The position numbers and the translations under genes are program-made. The notes under the pieces are model-generated. The model saw only the letters and a list, made by a program, of their open reading frames with translations, did no database searches and was not told where the DNA came from. 64,000 nt of DNA from Streptomyces noursei (GTDB lineage: Bacteria > Actinomycetota > Actinomycetes > Streptomycetales > Streptomycetaceae): positions 62,001-126,000 of the forward strand of contig NZ_LWBU01000384.1 in assembly GCF_001646665.1 (NCBI RefSeq), written 5' to 3'. Position 1 is the stretch's first letter. Every line of letters begins with the position of its first letter. Shown piece after piece: positions 45,120 to 54,386 of the stretch.

Positions 45120-45929
45120 TCAACCGCCTGCCCGCAGGCGGTCGGTGAGGAACCCGAGGATCTCGTCACGGGCCCGGACGGTGGGGTGGCCCGCCTCGTC
45201 CACGAAGTGGGCGGTGACGACGCTGTGCGGGGTGCCGACCAGGTCGGCGAAGAAGGGCGGCGGGGCCGGGTTGGCGGCGGCTGCCGGCAGGACGCGGCCG
45301 TCGAAGGCGTCGCCGAGCAGCGCCCGGTAGGCCGCGAAGCGCCGGCCCGTGCACCAGCGGTCCCCCTCGAAGCGGTACGCGAGGACGGTGAGCCCGTCGC
45401 GGTCGAGCCGGTCGCGCACCGCCCGCGCGTCCGCCGGGTCGAGTTCCAGTCCGCCCGGGTCGTCGAGCGGCAGCGACGGATGGTTGACCACCGGGGCGAT
45501 CACCGCCGGCTCCAGGGCCATGGTGAGGGCGAAGTTGCCGGTGAAGCACAGGCCGATCGCGCCCACCCCCGGGCCCCCGCACGCGGCGTGGGCCTGGCGC
45601 GCCAGGCCGCGCAGCCAGTGCGTCACGGGGCTGGTGCCGCCCCCGGCGAAGGCGGCGAACTCCGCGCTGACGCAGGCACGGCGCACCACCTCCCGGCCGC
45701 CCTCGACCGTGGGGAAGGCACCGTCGGTGCCGAACAGGGACGGCACGTGGACGGTGAAGCCCGCGTCGCGCACCCAGCGCGCGAGCCGCAGGACGTCGGG
45801 GCTGATGCCCGGCATCTCGGGCAGCACCACGACCGCGGGCCCGGCCCCGGCCACGTACACCGTCTTCTCCACCCCCTCCACGGCCACGCTCCGGCGGGTG
45901 AAGTCGGTGATCGGATCGTCGACGCTCAT
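45120..45929 (-). CDS. Dienelactone hydrolase-family protein
   Basis: 269 residues from ATG 45929. Alpha/beta hydrolase of the DLH type: PGISPDVLRLARWV, the nucleophile elbow GAIGLCFTGNFAL with Cys as nucleophile as in dienelactone hydrolase, and His in HFVDEAGHPTV. It would hydrolyse a cyclic or activated ester. Divergent from a GlxA-type regulator with about 155 bases between, which probably controls it. Confidence 0.85.
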   Translation of the reverse strand: MSVDDPITDFTRRSVAVEGVEKTVYVAGAGPAVVVLPEMPGISPDVLRLARWVRDAGFTVHVPSLFGTDGAFPTVEGGREVVRRACVSAEFAAFAGGGTSPVTHWLRGLARQAHAACGGPGVGAIGLCFTGNFALTMALEPAVIAPVVNHPSLPLDDPGGLELDPADARAVRDRLDRDGLTVLAYRFEGDRWCTGRRFAAYRALLGDAFDGRVLPAAAANPAPPPFFADLVGTPHSVVTAHFVDEAGHPTVRARDEILGFLTDRLRAGG

Positions 45930-46084
45930 GGGCCCCAGCCTGCTGCGGGTCCGGCCGCGGCGTGAGGGGCGGGATCGCCAGGGCCCGGGGTAATCTCGCC
46001 ACCCGGCGAGCGGGCCGCATGACGCGCGGCCGACGACACCGGGCCGGCGACGACCGGCCGGTGCACCGGCGGACACGGGGGGCG

Positions 46085-47191
46085 ATGGTGGAGGCGGCGC
46101 GGCAGCAGGACGAAGGCACGGGCGCGGGCGCGCTGCGGGTGGCGGTCCTGGCGTACCCGGGGTGTTTCGCGTCCGAGGTGTTCAGCGTCCCGGACCTGTT
46201 GACCATGGCCGGGCACGTCGCCGGGCCGGACGCGCCCGGCTGCCTGGTGTCGGTCGTCTCTCCCCGCCGCCGGGTCACCGCCTCGGGCGGCGCGGGTCTG
46301 GACGTACGCCCCCCGCGAGAGGCCGACGTACTGGTGGTTCCCGGGTTCGAACTGAGCCCGGGCACGGACCTCGACGCGCGGCTCGCCCGGCTCGCCCCCG
46401 AGATCGCGGTGATCCGCGAGCGGGCCGCGGCCGGGACCGCCGTCGTCTCCCTCTGCGTCGGCGCGTTCCTGCTCGCCGAGGCGGGGCTCCTCGACGGGCG
46501 CCGGGCCACCACCTCCTGGCTGCACGCCGCGGAACTGGCCAGGCGCTGCCCGGGCGCCGACGTACGGCCCGAGCACCTGGTCGTCACCGACTCGGGGGTG
46601 ACGACCACGGCCGCCTTCAGCTCCATGTACGACTTCGCACTGGACCTGATCCGCCGGCACCACGGCGCCGGGGTGGCCCGGACCACCGCCCGGGTGGCCC
46701 TGGTCGACGACGCGCGCTCCTCACAGACCCCGTACGTCGATCCGCGGCTCCTGCCGCAGCCCGGCCGGGAGTTCGCCCAGCAGGTCATGCGGCGCCTCGA
46801 CCAGAACCTCGCCGAGCGGTACGACCTCGCCGCGCTCGCGGCGGCCTTCCGGGTCAGCACGCGCACGCTGCTGCGCCGCTTCGGCGAGGAGACCGGCCGC
46901 AGCCCGCTGGCGCATCTGCAGGCCTCCCGCGTCCGCCGCGCCCGCCATCTGCTGGAGACCACCGACCGCACGGTGGCCGCGATCGCGGCCACCGTCGGCT
47001 ACCAGGACCCCGGCACGTTCGCCGCCCTCTTCGCCCGTCACACGGGCCACCGTCCGCACGCCTACCGGACCGCCTTCCGCCGGACAGCCGAACCAGCCGA
47101 ACCAGCCGGAACGGTCGAACCAGTCACGGCAGCGGGGCAGGTGACGGCGCCACAGGGCGGCGCGGCCGGGCGGCGCACCGGCGGCGGGTGA
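46085..47191 (+). CDS. GlxA-type AraC-family regulator (DJ-1/PfpI + AraC HTH)
   Basis: 368 residues from ATG 46085, preceded by a purine-rich GGGGGGCG. An N-terminal DJ-1/PfpI-like domain (VAVLAYPGCFASEVFSVPD, with the elbow VSLCVGAFLLAEAGLLDG) is followed by a C-terminal AraC double helix-turn-helix (YDLAALAAAFRVSTRTLLRRFGEETG and VAAIAATVGYQDPGTFAALF). The C-terminus has a short GAACCAGCC-repeat-encoded tail rich in Glu-Pro. It probably regulates the divergent hydrolase gene. Confidence 0.9.
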   Translation: MVEAARQQDEGTGAGALRVAVLAYPGCFASEVFSVPDLLTMAGHVAGPDAPGCLVSVVSPRRRVTASGGAGLDVRPPREADVLVVPGFELSPGTDLDARLARLAPEIAVIRERAAAGTAVVSLCVGAFLLAEAGLLDGRRATTSWLHAAELARRCPGADVRPEHLVVTDSGVTTTAAFSSMYDFALDLIRRHHGAGVARTTARVALVDDARSSQTPYVDPRLLPQPGREFAQQVMRRLDQNLAERYDLAALAAAFRVSTRTLLRRFGEETGRSPLAHLQASRVRRARHLLETTDRTVAAIAATVGYQDPGTFAALFARHTGHRPHAYRTAFRRTAEPAEPAGTVEPVTAAGQVTAPQGGAAGRRTGGG

Positions 47192-47306
47192 GGACCGCGC
47201 GCCGGGGCTGGAGGCCGGAACGGACCCGGCCCTGGACCTGTGAGCGTCGGGTCGGCGGACCGACATCGGTCGAAGCCCAAAGCTGCTGGTCAGCTACGGT
47301 GGCGGC

Positions 47307-47669
47307 ATGACTGACAGCCTGCCCGAGGACGTAGCCGACGTGCTTGACCTCGTCCTGAACCCGGACGAGCCCGTTCACGTCGCCCTCCGACGGCAGGTGC
47401 CCCGGCTCAGGGTGCAATCCCGCTGTGAGTGCGGTTGCGGCACTGCCTACTTCGACCTGGACACCGACGCGGTGGAGCCCGCGCCAACGGGCCCCAGCAC
47501 CGTCGTGGCTGCCGACGCACAGCTGTTCACCGAAACCGGCGAGTGCCCTGGCGAGGTCCTGGTCTTCGCGCAAGGCGGCTACCTCTCATGGCTGGAGGTC
47601 TGCTCCTGGAGCGATGACATCGAGGTGAATCTCGCCGCGGCGCGGCGCTGGCTACAGCCATCGTCCTGA
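47307..47669 (+). CDS. Unknown small protein with CxCGCG motif
   Basis: 120 residues beginning MTDSLPEDVADVLDLVLNPD. The motif RCECGCGTAYFDLD may bind a metal. A Trp-rich C-terminal part follows (LSWLEVCSWSDD). It is soluble and acidic. No function is known to me. Confidence 0.65.
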   Translation: MTDSLPEDVADVLDLVLNPDEPVHVALRRQVPRLRVQSRCECGCGTAYFDLDTDAVEPAPTGPSTVVAADAQLFTETGECPGEVLVFAQGGYLSWLEVCSWSDDIEVNLAAARRWLQPSS

Positions 47670-48193
47670 ACCCGAGCCGGCAACAGCCGGCGACCGCGGC
47701 GATTCGAGCCCTCCCGGACGCGGCTGGATGGTGCGGACCGGTGTTACCGGCGGTCATTCCGGCCGGCCTGTTCTGTTTCACCCGGCGCCCGTCTCAAATC
47801 GTAGGATCAGGCGGCTTCATAAGTGGTGAGATATGCCACACGGGTAGTAGTTAAATCGTATACGAACTCGTCCCGTATACCAGGAATGCGACCTGCACCG
47901 GGGCCGATCGACCGCATTTTTTCAGCCCCGTCGAGGCGGGCCCGAAGCCCATGGAGGGCGGCGATCCGGGGGCCGGCCGACCGGCGGGGGAGGCCATTCA
48001 AGTCACCGCGCACGTCAGCGCCTTCGCCGGTCCGGTCGAGCGGGAGGGCAACAGAACCGAACCATCACCCACATCATCTGCACGGACAAGCGGAGCGAAG
48101 AGGGCATAACGCCCGATTGGCTGCGCCACGCTCCGGCTGTATGTTTCGACGTGCAACAAACCGAACGCTGTGTCAGTGAGAGGGAGAACCACC
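47670..48193. promoter_or_regulatory. Upstream region of the C7-cyclitol operon
   Basis: A 520-base gap with locally low GC around 47815-47890 (AAGTGGTGAGATATGCC, GTAGTAGTTAAATCG). A GTATACG-9 bases-CGTATAC inverted repeat lies inside it. A 68-codon frame on the minus strand (47807-48013) lacks support. The ribosome site GAGAGGGAGA at the end serves the cyclase gene. Confidence 0.5.
47858..47880. promoter_or_regulatory. Inverted repeat GTATACG-N9-CGTATAC
   Basis: Perfect 7-base arms, each itself containing the palindrome GTATAC, 9 bases apart (16-base centre-to-centre). They lie about 315 bases upstream of the cyclase start. Typical of a dimeric repressor or activator site. The regulator is not in the window as far as I can see. 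Confidence 0.5.
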
Positions 48194-49402
48194 ATGAACC
48201 ACGCCTCACGTCAGCAGAGTTGGAAGATCCAGACGGAATTACCCGTCGAGTACGAGATAGTCGAGTCGCACGGCCTGCTGAATCCGGATAACCCCGAACT
48301 CCTCACGATTCCCGGCGGCGGTCGCGGTTCCGGGACCCGCCTCGTCATTCTCGACCATTCCGTCGAGGAGTTGTACGGCACCGCGGTCCGCGCCTATTTC
48401 TCGAAGAACGACGTGAAAGTCGATTACCTGACGCTTCCCGGCTCGGAGGAGAACAAGTCCATCGAGCGCGTTCTGGAAGTCGTCAACAAACTCAACGAGG
48501 TCGGCACCAACCGGCTCAGCTCACCGCCGATCGTCATCGGCGGCGGCGTCGTGGCCGACGTGGTGGGGCTGGCCGCGAGCCTCTACCGGCGCGGCATCCC
48601 GTTCGTCCGCGTACCGACCACCCTCCTCGGTCAGGTCGACGTCAGCGTCGCCGCCAAGTCGGGGATCAACTACGGCGGGTACCGCAACCGTCTCGGGGCC
48701 TACACCCCTCCCCCGAGGACGCTGATCGACCGCTCCTTCCTCGCCACCGTCCCGGACCGGCAACTGCGCAACGGGATGGGCGAGATCTTCAAGATGGCCC
48801 TGATCAAGGACCTCCGGTTGTTCGAACTCCTGGAGGAATACGGCGCGGAGCTGATCGAGACGCGCTTCCAGGACCCCGAGCCGGGCGGCGAAGGGCTTCC
48901 GGGGACCGTGGCCGACGAGGTCATCGGCCGTGCCATCGCGGGGATGGCCGAGGAACTCCAGCCCAATCTGTGGGAGAAGGACCTCAAGCGTTCCGTCGAC
49001 TACGGACACTCCTTCTCGCCCCTGGTGGAGATGCGGGCGCTTCCCGAGCTGCTGCACGGCGAGGCCGTGGCCATGGACTGCGTCTTCTCCGCCCTGATCG
49101 CCGCGGGCCGGGGCCTGATCGACGGCGACCAGTTCGACCGCATCGTCGCCGTCGCGCGGCGCATGGGGCTCGAGCCGTCGCACCCGCTCTTCTGCGACGT
49201 CGCACTCGTCCTGGAAGGCCTCGCGGACACGGTCCTGCACCGCGACGGCATGCAGAACCTGCCGATGCTCACCACGATCGGCCAGGTGTGCTTCCTCAAC
49301 GACGTGACCGAGGCCGAGATCGGACGTGCCTGCGACGGCATGGCCCGCCTGCTGGGCACGGACGCCGGCCGCCCGGGCCTGCCCGTCGGGGCGGACCGAT
49401 GA
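48194..49402 (+). CDS. Sedoheptulose 7-phosphate cyclase-type (EEVS-like) sugar phosphate cyclase
   Basis: 402 residues from ATG 48194, preceded by GAGAGGGAGA. It is of the dehydroquinate-synthase superfamily but of the sugar-phosphate-cyclase type: IGGGVVADVVGLAASLYRRGIP, RVPTTLLGQVDVSVAAKSGINYGGYRNRLGAY, NGMGEIFKMALIKDLRLFELLE and the metal His in DYGHSFSP and LHGEAVAMD. Relatives convert sedoheptulose 7-phosphate with NAD+ to 2-epi-5-epi-valiolone or a related C7 ring. Leu16 is encoded by TTA (48239-48241), suggesting bldA control of the operon. It overlaps the SDR gene by four bases. Confidence 0.87.
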   Translation: MNHASRQQSWKIQTELPVEYEIVESHGLLNPDNPELLTIPGGGRGSGTRLVILDHSVEELYGTAVRAYFSKNDVKVDYLTLPGSEENKSIERVLEVVNKLNEVGTNRLSSPPIVIGGGVVADVVGLAASLYRRGIPFVRVPTTLLGQVDVSVAAKSGINYGGYRNRLGAYTPPPRTLIDRSFLATVPDRQLRNGMGEIFKMALIKDLRLFELLEEYGAELIETRFQDPEPGGEGLPGTVADEVIGRAIAGMAEELQPNLWEKDLKRSVDYGHSFSPLVEMRALPELLHGEAVAMDCVFSALIAAGRGLIDGDQFDRIVAVARRMGLEPSHPLFCDVALVLEGLADTVLHRDGMQNLPMLTTIGQVCFLNDVTEAEIGRACDGMARLLGTDAGRPGLPVGADR

Positions 49403-50175
49403 CCGCAGGCCCCACCGGGCCGGCTCCGCCGGAGAAGGCGGTCGTGGTCGTCACCGGCGGCAGCAAGGGCATCGGCCGCGCGTCCGCGCTCGCGTTCGCG
49501 GAGGCCGGGATGCGTGTCGTCATCGCCGCCCGCAGCGAGGAGCGGGGCGCCGGGACCGAGCGCGAGATCCGGGACCGGGGCGGCGAGGCGCACTTCGTCC
49601 GCTGCGACGTGACGAGTCCCGCCGATGTCCGGGCACTGTTCACCCGGGCGCTCGAGCGGTACGGGCGGGTCGACTGCGCGTTCAACAACGCCGGGATCCC
49701 CGGCGACGGACGGCTCACCGACCTGACCCCCGAGGACTTCGACCGCACCTTCGCCGTCAACGCCCGCGGGCTGTGGCTGTGCATGCGGGAGGAACTGCGG
49801 ATCATGTCCGCCCAGGGCGGCGGCAGCATCGTCAACAACACGTCGGTGCACGGCGTCAGGACCGTCTTCCCGGGCATCGGCGCGTACGTCGCCTCCAAGC
49901 AGGCCGCCGTCGCCCTGACCCGCATGGCGGCCTTGGAGCACGCCCACGAGGGCATCCGTGTCAACGCCGTCGCCCCGGGCCCCATCGAGTCCGACATGCT
50001 CGCCGCCTCGGAGGCGGCCGTGGGCGGGGCGACCACCTGGCGCGGCCTCATCCCGTCCGGTGAGATCGGCACCCCGCGCCACGTGGCGGACGTGGCGCTC
50101 TGGCTGTTCTCCGCCTCCTCCTCGTACGTCAACGGGCAGGTCATCGGCGTCGACGGCGGATTCCTCGCGACCTGA
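49399..50175 (+). CDS. Short-chain dehydrogenase/reductase
   Basis: 258 residues, classical SDR: TGGSKGIGRA nucleotide loop, NNAG (FNNAGIPG), Ser in NNTSVHG, YVASK catalytic pair, PG motif VAPGPIESDM, and IGVDGGF at the end. NAD(P)-dependent. ATG 49399 overlaps the cyclase stop (ATGA), so it most likely oxidises or reduces a hydroxyl or keto group of the cyclitol product. Confidence 0.9.
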   Translation: MTAGPTGPAPPEKAVVVVTGGSKGIGRASALAFAEAGMRVVIAARSEERGAGTEREIRDRGGEAHFVRCDVTSPADVRALFTRALERYGRVDCAFNNAGIPGDGRLTDLTPEDFDRTFAVNARGLWLCMREELRIMSAQGGGSIVNNTSVHGVRTVFPGIGAYVASKQAAVALTRMAALEHAHEGIRVNAVAPGPIESDMLAASEAAVGGATTWRGLIPSGEIGTPRHVADVALWLFSASSSYVNGQVIGVDGGFLAT

Positions 50176-50222
50176 CCACCCGGTCGCCCGTCCCCCCTGC
50201 CCAGTGCAGTGAAGGAACACCC

Positions 50223-51755
50223 ATGGAACGTTTCAGCACCTACGACTACATCGTGGTCGGCGCGGGCGCGGCCGGCAGCGTCGTCGCCGCCCGGCTGAGT
50301 GAGGATCCCGGCCGCAGCGTCCTGCTGCTGGAGGCCGGACCGGCCGACACCGACCCGCGGATCGCCCGGCCCGCCTCCTGGCCGTCGCTGCTCGGCGGCG
50401 AACTCGACTGGGGCTACCGCACCGTCCCGCAGACCGCCCTCGACGGCAGACGCCTCGCCTGGCCCCGCGGCCGGGTCGTCGGCGGATCCGGGGCAATCAA
50501 CGCCATGGTCCACGTCCGTGGCGCGGCCTCCGACTTCGACACCTGGCAGCGCTGGGGCGGCGAGACCTGGAACGCCCACCACGTCCTGCCCCATCTGGAG
50601 GCCCTGGAGGGCCCCGCCCACGACACGCCGTACGGCAAACTGCCGGTCGCCCGGAACACCGAACCCCACCCGTTCGCGGCCGCCTTCGTCGAAGCCGCGC
50701 AGAAGTACGGGCTGCCGGGCAACCCGGACTTCAACGCCGGCCGGCAGGAGGGCGTGGGCCTCTACCGCACGACCCGTACCGCCGCCGCACCCGGTGCCCC
50801 GGCCCGCCGCGGCAACACCGCCCGCACCCATCTCGCGCCCGCCCTCGACCGGCCCGGCCTCACGCTCGTGACGGAGGCGTCCGCGCACGCCCTCGTGCTG
50901 GAGGGCGACCGGGTCACGGGCGTCCGGTTCCGGCACGGCGGCGCGGTGACGACGGCGCGGTGCACCACCGAGGTCGTGGTGTGCGCCGGGGCCGTCGCCG
51001 CGCCGCAACTGCTGCTGCTCAGCGGCCTGGGCCCGGCCGGCGACCTTGCGGCGCTGGGCATCCCGGTGGCCGTGGACCTGCCGGGCGTCGGCGCGAACCT
51101 CCACGACCACGTGCAGGTCTCGCTCGCCTACGACACCGCCGACGGCCACCCCGTCGCCGACTCCTCCAACCTCGGCGAGGCCGGCGGTTTCGTCCGCCTC
51201 GGCAGCGCCTCGGAGGAGCCCGAGGTGCAGCTGTCCTTCGCGCCGATGAAAGACCTCAACAACGCGGCCCGCCTCGGCCACGGCTTCACCATCGGCCCCG
51301 GCGTCACCCGGCCCCTCAGCCGCGGCCGGCTCACCCTGGCCTCGGCCGACCCCGAGGCGCACCCGCTGATCGACCCGGCCTACCTCACCCACCCGGCCGA
51401 TGTCGACGTCCTGGTGGAGGGGGTGCGCATCGCCCGGGACATCGCCGCCACCGACCCGCTCGCCGGACTGACCACCGGGCGGCCCCCGCTCGGCGCCACG
51501 GCGACCCGGCGGGAGCTGGAGGCGTTCGTGCGCGCCCACGCCCAGACGCAGTTCCACCCGGTCGGCACCTGCCGGATCGGCATGGACGGGGACGGCGGCG
51601 CGGTCGTCGACCCGAGGCTGCGGGTGCGGGGCGTGAGCGGACTGCGCGTCGCCGACGCCTCCGTCGTCCCGAACATGATCACCGGCAACATCCACGCAGC
51701 AGTCGCCGCCGTCGCCGAACGCGCGGCCCGGTTCATCCAAGAGGACAACGCATGA
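50223..51755 (+). CDS. GMC-family FAD-dependent oxidoreductase
   Basis: 510 residues. FAD motif DYIVVGAGAAGSVVAARLSED at the N-terminus, GMC signature 1 in RGRVVGGSGAINAMVHVRG, signature 2 around GAVAAPQLLLLSGLGP, and the C-terminal active-site His in QTQFHPVGTCRIG. It oxidises primary or secondary alcohols with O2 or another acceptor. In this operon the cyclitol is the probable substrate. The ATG start has AAGGA upstream, and it overlaps the next gene by four bases. Confidence 0.92.
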   Translation: MERFSTYDYIVVGAGAAGSVVAARLSEDPGRSVLLLEAGPADTDPRIARPASWPSLLGGELDWGYRTVPQTALDGRRLAWPRGRVVGGSGAINAMVHVRGAASDFDTWQRWGGETWNAHHVLPHLEALEGPAHDTPYGKLPVARNTEPHPFAAAFVEAAQKYGLPGNPDFNAGRQEGVGLYRTTRTAAAPGAPARRGNTARTHLAPALDRPGLTLVTEASAHALVLEGDRVTGVRFRHGGAVTTARCTTEVVVCAGAVAAPQLLLLSGLGPAGDLAALGIPVAVDLPGVGANLHDHVQVSLAYDTADGHPVADSSNLGEAGGFVRLGSASEEPEVQLSFAPMKDLNNAARLGHGFTIGPGVTRPLSRGRLTLASADPEAHPLIDPAYLTHPADVDVLVEGVRIARDIAATDPLAGLTTGRPPLGATATRRELEAFVRAHAQTQFHPVGTCRIGMDGDGGAVVDPRLRVRGVSGLRVADASVVPNMITGNIHAAVAAVAERAARFIQEDNA

Positions 51756-52810
51756 CGCACGAGCCAGGCACGACGGTACGGCCCCAGGACGACGGCACCC
51801 TGCGCTGGGGCGTCCTCGGCGCCACCTCCTACATCGCCACCCATCTGATGCCGGCCATCGCGGCCACGGACGGCTGCGCGCTCACGGCCGTCGCGAGCCG
51901 GCCCGGACGGGCGGCCGCCGCGGCGGAGCTGGGCCGGCCGTTCGGTGCCGCCGCCCACCGGGACTACGCGGCGCTCCTGGCCGATCCCGCGATCGACGCC
52001 GTCTACGTACCGCTGCCGAACACCGACCACGTCGAGTGGACCCTGCGGGCGCTGGAGGCCGGCAAGCACGTGCTGGTCGAGAAGCCCATGGCGATGGACG
52101 AGGACGGCTGCGCGCGGATCGAGAAGGCGGCCGAGGCCGCGTCGCGGACCGTGATGGAGGCGTTCATGTACCGCTTCCACCCGCAGCAGCGGCGTGCCGC
52201 CGAGATCCTCGCCTCCGGCGAGATCGGCGAACTGCGCGTCTTCCGGGCCTCGTTCGCGTACCGCATCGAGAGCGGCAGCGGCAACATCCGGCTCGACCCC
52301 GACCTGGGCGGCGGAGCCACCTGGGACGTCGGCTGCTACGCCGTCGACGCCCCGCTGCTGTTCTTCGGCCGGGCGCCCCGGCGGGTGCGGGCCCGTTTCA
52401 GCAGCCGCCCCGGCCTCGCGGTCGAGACCAGCGCGGTCGCGACGATGGACTTCGGCGAGGGCCGTTCGGCGGTCGTCGACTACAGCATCGACTACGGCCC
52501 CCGTGCCGCGTACGAACTCCAGGGCACCCGGGGCACCGTCATGGTGCGCAACGCGTGGGCCATGTCCGGGGAGGACGGCGTCGTCACCGTCCTCACCCAT
52601 GACGGGGTCCGCGAGGAGACCGTCCCGGCGGCCGACCACTACCAGTTGCAGCTCGAAGCGTTCGCCCGGGCCGTACGCGACGGGGTCCCCGCGCCGATGC
52701 CGCTCTCCGACTCCCGGCGCACCGCCCGGGTGGGCAGCGCCCTGGTGGCGTCCGCGGCCGCCGGCGGCGCCGCCGTCAACACCGCGGACGACGCGTCGGC
52801 CGCCCTGTGA
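51752..52810 (+). CDS. Gfo/Idh/MocA-family oxidoreductase
   Basis: 352 residues from ATG 51752 (ATGA overlap). NAD(P)-binding Rossmann start RWGVLGATSYIATHLMPAI, the EKP motif in LVEKPMAMDEDG, and the substrate region MEAFMYRFHPQQ and GGGATWDVGCYAVDA with Lys/Asp-type catalytic residues. The family oxidises inositols and sugars. It follows the GMC gene, so the cluster has three redox enzymes for the C7 ring. It overlaps the MFS gene start (GTGA). Confidence 0.9.
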   Translation: MTHEPGTTVRPQDDGTLRWGVLGATSYIATHLMPAIAATDGCALTAVASRPGRAAAAAELGRPFGAAAHRDYAALLADPAIDAVYVPLPNTDHVEWTLRALEAGKHVLVEKPMAMDEDGCARIEKAAEAASRTVMEAFMYRFHPQQRRAAEILASGEIGELRVFRASFAYRIESGSGNIRLDPDLGGGATWDVGCYAVDAPLLFFGRAPRRVRARFSSRPGLAVETSAVATMDFGEGRSAVVDYSIDYGPRAAYELQGTRGTVMVRNAWAMSGEDGVVTVLTHDGVREETVPAADHYQLQLEAFARAVRDGVPAPMPLSDSRRTARVGSALVASAAAGGAAVNTADDASAAL

Positions 52811-54222
52811 CGGCGACGGCATCGCCGGCGGCCACCCGCACCCTCACGGTGTGCGTGGCGTCCATCGGAGGGCTGCTGTTCGGCTACGGCACGGGCGTCA
52901 TCGCCGGTGCCCTGCCGCTCGTCAGCGCCGACTACGGCCTGTCCGCCTGGGCGCAGGGCGCCGCCGTGTCCGCCGCCCTGCTGGGAGCCGCGCTGACGGC
53001 TCCCAGCAGCGGGCGGTTCGCGGACCGTTTCGGCCGGCTCCCCGTGATCGGGGCGGCGGCCGCGGTGTATGCGGTGGGCACCCTCGCGTCCGCGGCCGCC
53101 ACAGGCCCCGGGCTGCTCCTCGCCGGGCGCTTCCTCGTCGGCCTGTCCCTGGGCGCCACGTCGTTCGCGGTACCGCTGTACATCTCGGAGATCGCGCCGC
53201 CGGCCCGCCGGGGCGCGCTGGTGACGCTCAACCAGCTCATGATCACCATCGGGCTGCTGCTGTCCTACGTCGTCGCCTACGCGCTCGAACCGTCCGGGGC
53301 CTGGCGGGCGATGCTTGCCGTGGGCAGCGTGCCGGCCCTCCTGCTGCTGGCCGGGATGTTCCTCGTGCCGGAATCCCCGGACTGGCTGCACAGCAGGGGC
53401 CACGGCCCGCGGGCGGCCCTGGCGGCGGCCCGGCTCGGCATCGAACTGGAAGGCACCCCGCCGCCGGTGCACCCGGAGGCGCGGGGCGCGGCGGCGCAGG
53501 GCGGCGCGGTACGGGGCCGGGCGGCCGGCGTGCCCGGCGACGGGCGGCCGGCGCAGGGCCGGACGCGCGGCCCGGGGCTGCGGGCGGCGTGCGCCCGTGC
53601 CGGCCGGCGGTGGGTGGCGCTGGGCCTGGCGATCGCGATCCTGGTGCACCTCACCGGCCTCAACACGGCCATCTACTACGCGCCGACGATCCTCGCCTCC
53701 AGCGGCCTCACGTCGGCAGGGGGCATCATCGGCTCGATCCTGGTGGGGGCGTGCAACGTCGCGGCCACGATCGTCACCGTGCTGTTCCTCGACCGCTGGG
53801 GACGGCGACCGCTGATGATCGGCGGCCTCGTCGTCATGGCGCTCACCGCGCTCGGGATCACCCTCGCCGGTCTCCTCGGGCACGAGGGCACCGTGACCGC
53901 TCTCCTGCTGTGCGTCTTCATCACGGCCGGGGCGATCGGCCCCGCCGCCGTGTTCTGGGTGTACATCTCGGAGATCTACCCCTCGGAGGTGCGGGGAGCG
54001 CTGATGAGCCTGGCCACCGCGGCGCACTGGGCGGCCGACTTCGTGGTCGCCACGACGTTCCTGCCGCTGGTCCAGCAGCTGTCGCTGGCCGGGACGTTCG
54101 CGCTGTACGCGGCCATCACGGGCGCGTCGGCCCTGGCGCTGGCGCGATGGATGCCCGAGACCCGGGGTAAGCCACTGGTGGCGACCGCGCGCCCGGCGGC
54201 AGCCGCGTCCTACGCCGACTGA
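52807..54222 (+). CDS. MFS sugar porter
   Basis: 471 residues from GTG 52807. Twelve hydrophobic segments with sugar-porter signatures: GGLLFGYGTGVIAGAL, RFADRFGRLPVIG, GRFLVGLSLGATSFAVPLYISEIAP, PESPDWL and LDRWGRRPLMIGG. An inserted Ala/Gly/Arg-rich cytoplasmic loop (~210-265) lies between the two halves. It probably exports the cyclitol or imports its precursor. Coupled to the upstream gene by overlap. Confidence 0.9.
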   Translation: MTATASPAATRTLTVCVASIGGLLFGYGTGVIAGALPLVSADYGLSAWAQGAAVSAALLGAALTAPSSGRFADRFGRLPVIGAAAAVYAVGTLASAAATGPGLLLAGRFLVGLSLGATSFAVPLYISEIAPPARRGALVTLNQLMITIGLLLSYVVAYALEPSGAWRAMLAVGSVPALLLLAGMFLVPESPDWLHSRGHGPRAALAAARLGIELEGTPPPVHPEARGAAAQGGAVRGRAAGVPGDGRPAQGRTRGPGLRAACARAGRRWVALGLAIAILVHLTGLNTAIYYAPTILASSGLTSAGGIIGSILVGACNVAATIVTVLFLDRWGRRPLMIGGLVVMALTALGITLAGLLGHEGTVTALLLCVFITAGAIGPAAVFWVYISEIYPSEVRGALMSLATAAHWAADFVVATTFLPLVQQLSLAGTFALYAAITGASALALARWMPETRGKPLVATARPAAAASYAD

Positions 54223-54386
54223 AGGCCGCTCTTCCCGTACGGGACCACCGGCCGCTCCCCGAACCCGACCTATCCCAACCCGACGAACCGGCCCCGCCTC
54301 GCCCGCCCCGTCCGACCCGACCGCACCGATCGACCCGCACCCGCACCCGCACCGATCCGTACCCGGAACCAGAAAGCGTCTCGCGC

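Noticed and set aside
47807..48013. 68-codon minus-strand ORF in the cyclitol upstream region
   Set aside because: No ribosome site, overlaps the inverted repeat and AT-rich promoter-like DNA, no recognisable protein features.
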